Of a DNA stretch of 64,000 nucleotides, positions 30,525 to 42,176 are shown one piece after another. The notes under the pieces were generated by a model. That model was not told the origin of the DNA. It made no database searches and saw nothing but the letters and a program-made list of their open reading frames with translations. Origin of the DNA: Amoebidium appalachense (Eukaryota; Ichthyosporea); assembly GCA_963693365.1 (NCBI GenBank), contig CAVNZM010000004.1:3782001-3846000 (forward strand), given 5' to 3'. The position numbers and the translations under genes were made by a program. The stretch's first letter is position 1. Each line of letters starts with the position of its first letter.

Positions 30525-30527
<3 letters not shown>
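30390..30527 (+). CDS. Short coiled-coil ORF, possibly truncated gag-like
   Basis: ATG at 30390 opens about 45 codons of ordinary composition. They begin MSDNLQLQQLVQLVEQRLAS and are Gln/Leu/Glu-rich, predicted helical. The frame then enters a poly-C tract (poly-Pro) and (CA)n/(GAAA)n repeats, where it stops being meaningful. Short helical N-termini like this are common in LTR-retrotransposon gag proteins, but the match is by style only. The ORF may have been interrupted by repeat expansion, or it may splice out before the poly-C. No function is assigned. Confidence 0.35.
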
Positions 30528-30581
<54 letters not shown>

Positions 30582-30720
30582 CCAAATCACCACCACCACC
30601 ACTGCCACAACAAAAGAAAGAAAGAAAGAAAGAAAGAAACGAAGAAAATTCAAAAAAAAAAAAAAAAGAAAAGAAAAGAAAGAAAAAGAAAGAAAGAAAG
30701 AAGAAAAGAAAGACATTAAC
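30527..30720. repeat. Poly-C, (CA)n, (CAC)n and (GAAA)n compound repeat
   Basis: Poly-C at 30528-30567 is followed by CACACA, CACCAC, and A-rich AAAG/GAAA tetranucleotides to 30714. Confidence 0.9.
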
Positions 30721-30773
30721 CCACGTATACGACACCAAAGAGAAACCGTCATCATAAACCCACATCACACAAT

Positions 30774-30804
<31 letters not shown>

Positions 30805-31296
30805 TATTCTCACCTGCAAACAACCTACTACATTTCTCAGCCCAAACCAACCTCTGTATCCCCAATCAGACTTCTGCATCCTACCAGCCCACCTCATTCC
30901 ACTTACCCCCCATTCCTGCACTCAGACCGTGATGTTACCAGAAAGGACACGTGCACACCAAGAACTCTACCCTTCTTTTTCCCCCTCCCCCATGTACCCC
31001 ATCCTCCATCATACCCCTCGTTTTCTTTCGACCTCCTTTTATGTACCCTTCTTCAGCCCGTTTGCCATATAATAGGGTTCAACTTGGGGATAAGTGTTGT
31101 TAAAACACTATATATTGTGTGTGTGAGTGTGTGTACGTTTGTGAGTTTGTTCGTGTGTGTGTGTATGTGTGCGTATGTGCATGCAAGTGTCTGTGTGTGT
31201 GTCTGTGGTAAACTGGGATGTGATGTGGGTACGGGAGGTCGATTGAATTGGGTGGGTGGGGGGGGGGAGGTGGGGTCGATGACTTTTTTTTTTTTT

Positions 31297-31327
<31 letters not shown>

Positions 31328-31487
31328 GGGGGGGTCTAGGAGGGTAGTACTGGGCTGACAGTGTTATATTTACTGTTCTTTGGTTGTGGACAGGGGGGGG
31401 GGGGGGGGGAGGGCGGCTCCTTTAATCAAGAGTGCCTCGGAAGGGTGGGTTTGGGAAGTTAAGGGGGAGACAAGGAAGGTTGCCCTG

Positions 31488-31518
<31 letters not shown>

Positions 31519-32841
31519 TGTGTGCGCCACGGTGTGTGTATGGTGTGTGTTTGTGTGTGTGTGTGTGTGTTTGGGGGGGGGGGGGGGGGGGGGAGGGGGG
31601 GGGGGGGGGGAAGAAAGGAGTAGGGCGTACGAACAATGCTATCACTCACACGGCGGCCCGTCACAGGTGGTTCTCGTCGGCTGGTCTGGGCTAGGCGGTG
31701 GGTGGTTGCAAAATCATAGGGGGTGGCGGCTAAAGGGTGGCCGGAACGACAATCTGGGGAAATCATGGCTAATTTGTTTTGATTGTGGTTTTTTTTTCCA
31801 GATTTCATTTCAAGAGGTTGTTTTAACGGTTTTTCTTCCCATTGATTAAACTCATTCTCCTCGTGTCTGCTTCCTAGGCATCATGTTGTTTCTTCCCTTT
31901 TTTTGTGTAGGTATGTGTTCAGACAATGTCAACTTCCTTTCATTATTATTCCTGTTGGTGCTCATCCATAGTCAGCGTTATGGTGGTTTTTTCCCTACCC
32001 TCCCGTTCCTGTCCTTGTTCTTCTTTCTTTCTTCCTTCCCTCGATGTTCCCCTTTAATATTAATCCCAGCGCTATAACTAATATATGAGGATCAGTTTCT
32101 ATGTTACCTCTGGATGTAGATCACGCTCGCTGAATCATTATTGTTCCTAATTAGAAGATGCATGACTGTTGGTGACTGGTTGGTTGGTTGGTTTTCCTTG
32201 GTTGGTTCGCCGGTTTTCGTTTCCCGGGGATGGGGGGGGGGGGGGGGGGGGGAGGGGCGGGGGGGGGGGGGGGGGGGGGATAATATGTATGTATACATGT
32301 ATGCTACGTCACGTGTTTTATAGTTAATTTTACTATGATCAATGTGGCTGTGTGGGTAAATGTGTCACTGACATGCACGGCATGCTACAATTGAATCCGT
32401 CATCTGAGAAGCCATGGTTATCTTTCGATGTGGAGGGGTCGCGGTTTCTGGTGGCTGGGGGGTGATTTTTCTTTTTGAAGGGACTCCGAGGTGGGAGGAG
32501 GGGTCCGGGGGGGGGGGGGGGGTCGTTGTGCACCCCATTCCTTTGCTACATTTTCTTACCTCAACGTTGATGTACACATAAGCAACGAACAAAAATATTT
32601 TTAAATATTCTGAAGTGATACTGGGGGAGAAGGGGGGGGGGCTTCTGGCCTCAGTAGCTTATTGGCAATCATTCTGGTTCATGTGAAGTTAGAAAGCTTT
32701 TGATGTAAACTACGGGAACTCCGTTCAAACCTGATAGTACAAAACGATACGGCATGCGCGACAAATACCGTAAAAACAACCCACCTGTGATGTTTATTCT
32801 ATAATTGTATTGCCACTTTTTGCCTGTGGTTCGGGGGTGAG

Positions 32842-32882
<41 letters not shown>

Positions 32883-32897
32883 AAAAAAAAAGAAAAG

Positions 32898-32957
<60 letters not shown>

Positions 32958-33881
32958 GCACACGCCGTGACGCCCGAGCGCAGGTGCGCAGGCACACGCG
33001 CACACATAAGCACACCATGCTCGCCCACGGGCACACAATCACACTCACACCCACACATGTAAAACAGAAGCACCCACGCGCGCACACACATACCCGGGCA
33101 CATAAACACATACAGGGATGTGCACGCGCGCATGCACGCACACAGGCACACACTCGCACGCACACGCACGCACGCACACACACGCACGCACACACACACA
33201 CAAGAAGAAAGAAAGAAAATTTAAGCGAGAACGATGGGGAAACGAAGGAAAGGAAACAAGAAGCTTTTGACGTAAATTCGGTAACAAATAACCGTTGAAC
33301 TACAATATTATTATTAGTAACGGTTTGGATTCGAGTGAACCCCCCCCCCCCCCCCCCCTCCCCCCTCCCCCCCTCTCCCCCACCAAAAAAGAAGTTTTGA
33401 GGATGATGTTACTTAACCCCTTTCGTATCTACACACGCAACACACATTCGCCCACACGTGCAGCACACACACACACACACACACACACGCACGTACAGAC
33501 AGACGCACACACACACACAGACACACACACACACAAACACGTATGTGCACCTTACCAAACTTCTGCATTCAGCCTCGAGGCTGTGCATTCTTCAAGCACG
33601 CCCGGGAGAGGGTGGGGAGGGGAGGAGGGGGGGGGAGGGGGAGAACAATGTATGCAACGGAGGTATGGAATCATGGAGGGGGCTTCAAACGACAAAAGCA
33701 TAAAACGTTACAAAAGTACAAGAACCAGAAATCACTGAACCTTGTAAAAAAATACAAACGTGCATGCAGAAAACACTTGAACAGTGTTATCCTCATAGGA
33801 GTCCCACGAAGGAGGGAGGGAGGGAGGGAGGGAGGGAGGCCGGGAGGGGGGAGGGTGTGTATGTGCCTGTATGTGCGTGTA

Positions 33882-33939
<58 letters not shown>

Positions 33940-34400
33940 GGGAGGAGCTGCATTCGAGGAAGCATGCAACTGATAGCCTGGAGTACTTATCAAGTTACCA
34001 TTACCGCAAGGTACTGCTTGCTTGTGCCGCAGGCGCACGTACGTGTACACATACACATGCACTTATTAACAAACAGTAACAAGCGGAGGGTTCCCTTAGG
34101 AAGCAACATCACACATTCATTACAACCACGATTCATTCATTCCATTTCATCAGTTGACCAGTGTGTATTAACATAGTCACAGAAGATCTCATACAAAAAC
34201 AGTTGTACTAGGCGAACACACAACTCATACGACACTCAGTGTTACGGTACGGCGTTAAGTTTGTTGATGTTGCCAACATATGTGACCACAAACATCAATT
34301 TCATTTGTTCTGTGTTGTGAGTGAGTGAAAATCATAAGACGCTATGGAGCTACTACTTTTAGCATTAACAGCATTCAATTGGTCGGGTGGGTGAAGGGCC
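30721..34400. other. No gene seen; intergenic DNA rich in simple repeats
   Basis: It contains T-run/G-run junctions at about 31283-31334 and 33896-33942, a C-run/A-run junction followed by (GA)n at 32840-32952, (GT)n at 31490-31515, and long CA/CACG-rich DNA at 32980-33205 and 33462-33540. Mixed-composition islands (30800-31080, 31640-32200, 34080-34380) show no recognisable coding exon. Confidence 0.6.
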
Positions 34401-34419
34401 TTGGTTTCGTGCCTCGTTC

Positions 34420-34512
34420 CTATTGGCCCGGAGCCTTGTCACGTGCACGAAATTCATCGGCTCTATCCCCGCTCAGAAGGTCGTGGCCGTCCAGATGACA
34501 CACGTAGACATC

Positions 34513-34567
<55 letters not shown>

Positions 34568-34916
34568 CGTGCGCGCGCGCGTGTGCGGACATGTGTGTGT
34601 ATGTGTTGTTGTTCGTGTTATTGCCTGTGCGTACGTGTGAGTGTGAATGGAGTGTCTATGTGTAAGCCCCCCTCGGGGGGGGGGGGGGGGGGGGGGGGTT
34701 TGAATGCGTCAAAAAGTACGAAGGGGGGGGGGGGGGGGGGGGGGATGCGCACGCATGTGTGTATGGCATGAGTCATGTCAGCGGTGCTTGCTAAATGGTG
34801 GCATAGATGATATTGGGTTTAGGTGAGAGAGCGGCAAGGGTTGGACCACTGCGGCGGGGCAAGGGGGGGGGGGGGGGGGGGGGGGAGTGATGGAGGGAGG
34901 GATGGATTGAGAAAGA

Positions 34917-34997
<81 letters not shown>

Positions 34998-36634
34998 GTG
35001 TTTGTGCACGAGCGTGTATGGTGGAGTTGAGAGGGCTTATTATTCTTCTTATACGAGTATATCTCTGGATGTGTTTGGTCATCACATACCTATTTAGACT
35101 GGGGGGGGGAGGCAGGGGAGGAGGGAGGGAGGGATTTTCGATCCGGAAATCAGTACCAAGCACAACTATACGATGAGAAACACAGTGCAGGACACAAACA
35201 AAAGCAAACATTCGAGTGTGCAACATCAGCAATGAGCAGTATGCAGCATAAGCAGAGCCCATTCTAAGGTGCGGCCCTAGCCATTCAGAGCATCTGAGTT
35301 TTAATCCCTCATCTGGAAGGGGTGGAAGTTGGCGGTGGTGGGGGGGAGGGGGGAGGTTACCTGTTCCATCATCATACACGTACGTCCCGTACTTTTCAAA
35401 TGCACTCATTCCGTTTGCACGGATATCTGCAATCTGAATCTGACCGAATTTGTCTTCGATAAACCCTCCTCTGGCCACTCGGTTGTCCGGTCCAAACACG
35501 AAATTCCGGTAATATTCCGTTTTGCATATGTGGGTGCTGTCGTGCCACTGGAGGAGGGGTAGAAATCGGAGGTTGTTGACTATGAGGGCTTCTGTTTTGA
35601 TGGCGTATCTGCGAAAGGAGGGGGGGGGGGGGGGTTAGAAGGCATTACAAAGTACGGAGGACAACTTTCACGACGGACAACGCAATGCAGATTCTCAAGG
35701 GTGTGTGTGTGTGTGTTGGGGGCTCCCGGGGGAGGAGGGGGGGGGGGGGGGGGGGGGGAAGGGGAGGAAAATAAGGGCACACAAAGAATGGGGGGATGGT
35801 GTGTGTGTGTGTGTGTGTGTGTGTGGAGGGGGGGGGGGGGGGGGGGGGGAAGGGGGGGGGGCAATTCAAGAACCAGTCTGCAAAACAAGGTGTCAACTAA
35901 ATTCTGTCGACAGCGCGGGACATTTTACAGAAGAATGAAAGAATAAAAGGACATGGCGGATATGGGTGGGGGGGGATGGGAAGGGTTGAACAAATCCGTA
36001 TCTCAAAATATTGCAATCAATAGGGGGGAGAAGGGGGGGGGGGGGGGGGGGGGGGGGGATTAAAGTCTACGGGTACCCAATACATGAGCATAACAAGCAG
36101 CCGGCCTTCACATGCACAAGTCTGGCAAAGGGTGCACAAACCCAGGCTAGAGCATCAAAAAAGTTAAATCCATCCAAAAGTCAAAGCAGCACGGATTTTG
36201 GGGCGGCGCCCACGGGGAGGGGGAGAGGGGGGAGGCGGGGGGAGGGGAAGCGGGGGAGGAGGGACAAGGGTAATGGCTGTGCATTATGACACAGATATGG
36301 GAGGTGGTTGTGGAAAATGTAGGCAGCCATGCCCCCTCCCCCTCCCCCCCCCCCCTTCCCCTCCCCCCAATATATATTTATTTATATATAATATATATAT
36401 ATATACTATAAAAATAAATAACAAACTACGGGCTACTCTGGCAGTTAAGGAAACTAAATGACAAGGGACTCCACAAAGGTTAGATGACACACAGCTAGAG
36501 ATCCCCCCGCTCCCCTCCCCTCCCCCCTCCCCCCCTCCCCCCCCCCCAAAAAAAAAAACAAAAACAAAAAAAAAACACACCAGAAGGCTCTCGGGAAGGA
36601 GGAAAAGAGTGGGAGAAGGGGTGGGGGGTACGTT

Positions 36635-36704
<70 letters not shown>

Positions 36705-38308
36705 CATTACCTTTGTGTGTGTGTGTGTGTGTGTGTGCGAGTGCGAGTGTGAGTGTGTGTGTGCTTGCGCGCATGCGTTTGGGCCCGGGCGGGGCGGGGC
36801 GCCGGGGGCGGGGGGGGGAGGGAGGGAGGGACGGATATACTTTGAGACGGTCTTATGCAGCAGGTCACGGGTGGTGCCTATGCGCAGGCCCACATAGTTG
36901 AGTGCATTGCTGCCCTCCATGGCTGTGATCAGCGGCTGCACATCAATGCCCTGTGTGTGTGTGTGTGTGTGTATTTGTGTGTGTGTGGGGGGGGGGGGGG
37001 GGGGGGGGGGAGGGGGAGGTTAAGAAGGGAGGAGAGTGGGCAGGAAGAGCGGGGGAGGGGAATTGGGTTTCAGTTAATGAAAAAAATGCAGGTGTGTGGA
37101 TGTGTAGGGCAGGAAGAAGGAAGGGGGAGGACATGGGTGGTTGGAGTTGGGGAACAGGGAAAAGGGAGGGGGGGGGGGGGGGGGGGGGGTTGTCAGGTGT
37201 GTCAACACGGCAGCTAGGTTGCAAACGTGTGTGTATCTTTTGCCTCGCCTTTCTTTGTATGATCCCCTGGGCCTGTTTTGAGCTTACGTTTTGTTATGTG
37301 CATGTGAGTCTGTCAGCTCGTGTGTGCTTGTGTGTGTTGGTATATGTGAGCGCGTATGTGTCGTGTGTGTGTGTGTGTGTCTCTGTGTTTCTATGTGTGT
37401 GCAGGTGGTGGTTGGTTGGATGGTTGGATGGGCGAGTATATAGATCTGCTGGACAAAGGTGAAGCGAGATCAGCCGTTCAGCATAGGTGGTGTGCTGTGC
37501 ACACGAGCAAATCTGCTAGGAGTTATTTGTTTCTGTGTGTGTGCACAGGTGTTTCAGCTAATGTGGCCGGTGGGACGGGCGGGCAGACGACACGAGATGG
37601 ACGAACGCAAGGGTGCTTTATTAAGGGGCAATGCCCCCTCCAAGGGAAAGTCCGTGCGGGGGGGGGGGGGGGGGGGGGGGGGGAAGGGGAGGAGTGAGAT
37701 GGGGGAAAGGGGCGAGGGAGGGGGGGGAGGGGGCGCAGGGCGGGGGGGGGGGGGGGGGGAGGGGGGGGGGGGGGGGAGGGGGGCGGGGTGCTCTAAAATT
37801 TCCGCCTTAAAGAATCAAAGTTGCCAAAGCGAAAAGCGGCTATAAAACGAGGAAAGTGGGAAAAGAAGGAGTTCGGGATTGGAGCCGGGACGTTTTTTAC
37901 CTTGACAAAGTTTCTGTCGTGCTGCACCACCTTCACATAAGGTGTAGTTACCAGCTCCAAAGCCTGCTTGACCGCAAAACCAAATCCGTTCCTCTCCTCC
38001 AACGCATGTATTGTCGCTCCATACAGGCAACTCTCTTTTGTTTCTGACAGCTGCCTCAATCTCTCGATAAACTGCCCGTATTTCTCTATGCCCTCCTGTG
38101 TGATTATACCTGAACGATGCTTTGCCTTCTCACCTGTTTTGTATCCATCACACACGATTATTAATCTGCATGTGCCTAGTTGGTTAACATGTGCGAAACT
38201 GTGAAGCACAGCTTCTATCATACGAGTGTCTGGATTGGTCACAACGGGAGACGTTGTCAGGAGGACCGTCAGCCTGTCACGGAGCGAAACATCACCTGCA
38301 GGAGTCAT
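34420..38308 (-). CDS. Putative glycosyltransferase-like protein, 4 exons
   Basis: Minus-strand coding exons 37901-38308, 36841-36950, 35361-35608 and 34420-34514 join with GT/AG borders and agreeing phases. They total 861 bases, 286 aa plus TAG. The ATG at 38308 lies in a fair context (AAAAATGA). The N-terminal part alternates hydrophobic strands and polar loops like a nucleotide-sugar-binding GT-A fold: [10 protein letters not shown] (residues about 13-22), RLIIVCDGY (about 48-56) and [12 protein letters not shown] (about 122-134). The QHD may take the place of the usual DxD metal site. There is no signal peptide or membrane segment, so it is cytosolic or soluble as drawn. The last exon ([15 protein letters not shown]) is short and its acceptor is a (CA)n tract, so it is the least certain part. 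The fold assignment is inference from pattern, not a named family match; it could be an uncharacterised conserved protein. Introns carry copies of the dispersed element. Confidence 0.7.
34514..34563. repeat. (GT)n array abutting the last acceptor of the glycosyltransferase-like gene
   Basis: Plus-strand (GT)n reads as (CA)n on the gene strand and ends directly in the AG acceptor of exon 4, leaving no polypyrimidine tract. Confidence 0.75.
34699..34722 (+). repeat. Dispersed GGTTTGAATGCG family element, 5' fragment
   Basis: Exact match over GGTTTGAATGCGTCAAAAAG plus TACGAAG to the start of copy 1 (3554). It is bounded by poly-G on both sides (34678-34698 and 34723-34744). The rest of the element is absent. 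Confidence 0.6.
34920..34992. repeat. (GT)n microsatellite
   Basis: Pure GT of about 70 bases in intron 3 of the glycosyltransferase-like gene, preceded by a poly-G tract at 34863-34886. Confidence 0.9.
35145..35315 (+). repeat. Dispersed GGTTTGAATGCG family element, copy 3
   Basis: It shares GATGAGAA, GTGCAGGACACA, GCAAACATTCGAGTGTGCAA, AGCAGTATGCAGCATAAGCA and GAGCCCATYCT with the inverted copy at 44293 and with copy 1, in the same order. It lies in intron 3 of the glycosyltransferase-like gene. The first bases are diverged. Confidence 0.6.
35634..35700 (+). repeat. Dispersed element, partial copy 4
   Basis: It starts right after poly-G (35620-35633) with GTTAGAAGGCATTACAAAGT then ACGGAGGACAAC, and later GACAACGCAATGCAGATT. 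It is closest to the inverted partial copy at 48893. It lies in intron 2 of the glycosyltransferase-like gene, about 25 bases beyond the exon 3 acceptor. Confidence 0.5.
36640..36776. repeat. (GT)n microsatellite in intron 2 of the glycosyltransferase-like gene
   Basis: GT blocks at 36634-36695 and 36715-36765 with interruptions. More (GT)n at 36952-36986 runs up to the acceptor of exon 2. Confidence 0.85.
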
Positions 38309-39430
38309 TTTTGCGGTGAAGGAGAGTGTAGAAGCGAAGGGAGTTGTAAGGTTGTGGCAGCTTGTATTATGTTAAGGATTACACATAAAAAACTTGTTTT
38401 TTCTTGTGTAACTATATAAGGAATATAACTAACAACGTTCCGCGCGCTGAAGTTCCCGCTACATACCAACGTGCACAGCTCTCCCATCGAACCAGCCTGA
38501 GTTCGGTTGGTGGGTGCAGGCCTAGGCCTGGCCATGGGGTGCACGGTGCACACACTGGTGCACACGTGTCGATATGTCACACATATGCAGGAAATAGTCT
38601 GCACCTTGAGTACGTCAACAATGACGTCAATATACCAAAAAAACGCAAATATGAACCGTAAGAATGAGTTTTAGGATTTTTTGTGTAGACTAATTCTTGC
38701 TGGTGCGCGCTGGTGCAATCACAATCGCGGTAGAATGGTGATTTGCTAATGGCTGTATAACTCGGACCGACAGCCTCAGGCGACAGGCGCCGGAAAGCAT
38801 CAATAATTTGATAATGTTACAAAAAGGAATTTTTGTTGGTATAAAAGTTATTTGTTCTGTTTCAAACATTTGAAGTGTAGGTACCCGCCGTTTCACTGAC
38901 TGGAAGGCATTTCAGGATCTTCGAAGGTCGTGGATTTCTCTAAAATTACGTCAGCGCATACCTGCTTTAGTAGCCTTCCAATCAATAATGTTGATCAATC
39001 ACATGCTTCCACAAAACACCTTATATAGCAAGATAAACAAATCTTGCAAATTCCACAGATTGGGAGTGGAACCACTGCATGTGACAGTCGGCCGTCAGTG
39101 GCCCGTCACCTGGCGCGGAAAATAGAAACGTTATGTAGGGTACGTGTGTAAACAACTGCTTTGATGAATTACTTCGAAATCGAGTTGTGGTTTCCAAGCT
39201 TACCAGGGGCTGATGATGTTTATGAGAAAATGATGTGGAAATCCAGGCGCGTATCATCATGCGCGCAGCTGCAGCAAAGGCTGGCACTGCCGAGGCAGCA
39301 GCCGTCGGACGGCGTCGGTTCATGTGTTCCACCGGCAAAGCAGGCTGATTCGTTACCTGTGACTCAGCGTTGAAGGTCGTAGCCAAGTACTAGTACTTTG
39401 CCATGTGAGTACTGTTGGGCACGGGAGGTC
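38309..39430. other. Divergent intergenic region between the glycosyltransferase-like gene and the repeat-protein gene
   Basis: About 1.1 kb of ordinary-composition DNA separates the start of the minus-strand gene from the TATA box of the plus-strand gene. It contains repeated GTGCAC palindromes near 38538-38565 and a perfect TGACGTCA (CRE-type) palindrome near 38622. No coding exon is recognised. Confidence 0.5.
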
Positions 39431-39435
39431 ACGGG

Positions 39436-39443
39436 TATAAAAG
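39436..39443 (+). promoter_or_regulatory. TATA box of the 14-residue-repeat protein gene
   Basis: TATAAAAG, a perfect consensus, lies 169 bases before the ATG at 39605. Transcription would begin around 39465, giving a leader of about 140 bases. Confidence 0.65.
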
Positions 39444-39604
39444 CCGCTACAGCACTAGTTTTGCTACTCCCAGAATTCTCCAAAAGCTTTAAATTTAACG
39501 AGTGCAAATCACCGTACACGCCTGATCAACAGCCTACAGGCATCTGCCAGCCAGCTAAGGACACCAACACACAAATACCCCTGCAGCAACTGAACTCCAA
39601 GAAA

Positions 39605-40609
39605 ATGGGAAGTGGCATGTCGACATACGAACAGAACACTACCTATGGTTACGGTTGCAAGGCGAAGGTTTCAAAGGAGTGTGGCCACGAGCACATCAAG
39701 GTCACATCATGCAAGCGCGGAGGTGCGACATCTGTCGATGAAAATGGCGACGCCCCAGTTGCCTACATCAAGCTATTCGGTAGAACTGTAGGTGCCCTTC
39801 GTGCAGGCGAGGCGTGCGAGTGCTTCACGCGTGAACTAGGCAAGGAATTCGAAACCTTTCCCGAAGCCGAAACAGATTCGAAAGTGCACTTTGCCACAAG
39901 CCTGCAAGTTGAAGGTGCCACCATTCGTGCCGGCTGCTGCAAGATAGTGGGCAACAACAACATCATCTACGGCCACATGAACGAAATCACCGGAAATGGG
40001 AACACCGTAACCGGGAACATGAACAAGGTGGCGGGCGACCGGAGTGCCGTTCGTGGAAATATGAACAACGTTGAAGGGAACAACCCCACGGTGAGCGGCA
40101 GCATGAACTCGATCAGGGGAAACAATGGCGACGTGCGCGGGAACATGAACAGCACTACCGGCCATGGCAACGTCTCAAACGGGCGCATGAGCTCAACAAC
40201 CACAGGGTTTTTCAGCCAGCCGCCTGTTTCATTCGAGCTGGATCCCCGTTCTGTCGCAGATACATACACCGCCCCCGTGCATGAGGAGCATCGTGAAATG
40301 GCCCCAAGAGTGCCTGAGTACCCCTCATACTATTCTAACGAAAAGGCAAAAGTGACTCGGGGTGTGGCGTCAAGTGGACGTACACAGGAAGAAGCAGACG
40401 GTAGCAACAGCACACGGAATTTTGTTGTCGTAATGCCAGACCCCCCGCTGACACTGCCGCTGCACCCCCTCCATACGTGTACCCAACGTTTGATGATCGG
40501 AATTGATCATATGTTTGTGTATCATACAGTGTACAATATCATAATTAAAGGCAGGCTGATGAGACTTCACGAGGCCAAATGGCGTGGGATTTTCATGCTG
40601 AGCGTTTGA
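39605..40609 (+). CDS. Intronless protein with six 14-residue repeats, putative N-myristoylation
   Basis: The ATG at 39605 (GAAAATGGG) opens 334 codons ending in TGA. The frame has no stop further upstream, but the TATA box at 39436 and the start MGSGMSTYEQ support this start. MG followed by S at position 6 fits the N-myristoylation consensus, so membrane attachment is possible. Residues about 15-100 are Cys-containing with no known domain. From 39944 to 40195 there are six exact-length 14-residue repeats of the form (I/V)xGNxNxVxGNMNx, ending in degenerate copies. The regular turn length and conserved Gly-Asn corners suggest a parallel beta-helix or solenoid, one turn per repeat. A Ser/Thr/Pro-rich linker and a C-terminal tail (ending RGIFMLSV) follow; the tail could be read past an unseen splice site. 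I do not recognise the family. The codon bias, intronless structure and strong TATA differ from the neighbouring genes. Confidence 0.75.
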   Translation: MGSGMSTYEQNTTYGYGCKAKVSKECGHEHIKVTSCKRGGATSVDENGDAPVAYIKLFGRTVGALRAGEACECFTRELGKEFETFPEAETDSKVHFATSLQVEGATIRAGCCKIVGNNNIIYGHMNEITGNGNTVTGNMNKVAGDRSAVRGNMNNVEGNNPTVSGSMNSIRGNNGDVRGNMNSTTGHGNVSNGRMSSTTTGFFSQPPVSFELDPRSVADTYTAPVHEEHREMAPRVPEYPSYYSNEKAKVTRGVASSGRTQEEADGSNSTRNFVVVMPDPPLTLPLHPLHTCTQRLMIGIDHMFVYHTVYNIIIKGRLMRLHEAKWRGIFMLSV

Positions 40610-40959
40610 AAACTGTGGAATATTGTATACGCAGTTGCTAGCATGCTCAATGGGGGAGTGTTTGTAGGGTACTGCGGCGACAGTTACGGTTGCCCAAAGT
40701 CGGGTGTTAATATGTGCTGCTTGTAGTGTAGAAGCATTATTGCTGACCATCCCGAAATCTGCATGTTGCCCGGAATGGCGTAAAAAAGACGCGTGTGCAG
40801 TCGCATACAATTGCTAAATGTAGTTGCATTCGAATTCGGCCTGCACGAATTCAACGAGATGTTTGAAGCAGGATCGTACGGCCACATGGCACATGTACAG
40901 TAGCAAACGGATGGAAACATGTTATTGCCAATATATCGAAAAGACATTCATATACGTAC

Positions 40960-40965
40960 AATAAA
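40960..40965 (+). terminator. Candidate polyadenylation signal
   Basis: AATAAA about 350 bases after the stop of the 14-residue-repeat gene, the first perfect hexamer downstream. It sits in AT-rich DNA before the (GT)n array at 41.2 kb. Confidence 0.4.
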
Positions 40966-41179
40966 CCTCAACAGCTGACACCTAAACTAATGGTTCAAAG
41001 TGCAAAAACAAGGAACAAGGATGCTGACTAATAAACCAGTACCTTTGACTATATCTCGAATCATTTTTGCAGTCAGAAGAGATTAGAAAAATAAAATATT
41101 TGGATCGACAGTGATATCAGAAAAGAGGGAAGAAAAGCTTGTGGTGGAAAGGAACATCACGTTGTGTGCACATTGTTGC

Positions 41180-41184
<5 letters not shown>

Positions 41185-41269
<85 letters not shown>

Positions 41270-41290
41270 CACGTGTGTGTGTGTGTGTGC

Positions 41291-41361
<71 letters not shown>

Positions 41362-41790
41362 ATGCGCGCACATGCTCATGTGTGTCTGCACGTCTGGGTG
41401 TGCACTGTGCACGGTGTGTATTTTCGTCCCTGCAAGGAGCCCGGGGACCGGGGAGGGGGGGGGGGGAGGGGGGGGGGCTCGGGGGAGGGGGATGTGTGCG
41501 AAGGTATTTGTGTGTGCGCGTGTATGTGTGTGTGCGTGTGTGTGTGCGTGTGTGCGTGTGTGTATGTGCTTGTGTGTGTGTGTGTGTGCGTGTCTGTGAC
41601 ACTGTATATGTCTGTGTGTCTGTGCATTTGTATGTGTGCGTGCCACGGTGTGTGCGTGTTTTCGCTGCCAGGAGCCCTGGGCCGGGGACCGGGGAGGGGG
41701 AGGAGGTGTGGGGGGGTGAGCGTGCGTGGGTATGTGTGTGTGTGTTTCTGTGCGTGCGTGTGTGTGTGCGTGCGGGAGAAGGTGGCGGGG
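41185..41790. repeat. (GT)n array and GT/GC-rich low-complexity DNA
   Basis: GT is nearly pure over 41186-41268, 41276-41290 and 41296-41360. Imperfect GTGTGCGTG DNA follows to 41790, with G-rich blocks at 41450-41490. Apparent long frames (Cys/Val) are artefacts. Confidence 0.9.
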
Positions 41791-42176
41791 TGTAAAGGGG
41801 GAGGGGGGGAGGGGAGGGAGGCTGCAGAAGGGATACGGAATAATACTAGTGAGAATGTGTGTGTACATATGTGTACGTACATGTGTTTTCGCGCGCGTGT
41901 ATGTGTGCCTGTGTTCGTGACTATGTGTGCACATGTGTGCACCTCTTCGCTCTGGGTGTGTGATACTGTGTGTTTGTATGTGTGCCGGGTAGGTGTTTGT
42001 GTGTGTTTGTGTCTGTGTGCGTGTGTGCGCGTGTTGGGGTGCGCGCTCTCACCAGCGGGTGGGGTTGTAGAGAGAAATGTGTACAAATGTGTTTGGGCAC
42101 TAGAAAGAGCCAGGATGAGGAGGGCACTGGTCTTACTATGGTGCTCCCGCACCCGCATGTGTGCCTGTGTGTTTGG

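Noticed and set aside
39398-39604. An upstream extension of the 14-residue-repeat protein starting at 39398
   Set aside because: The frame is open upstream but contains the TATA box and the likely transcription start, so these codons are probably 5' flank and leader.
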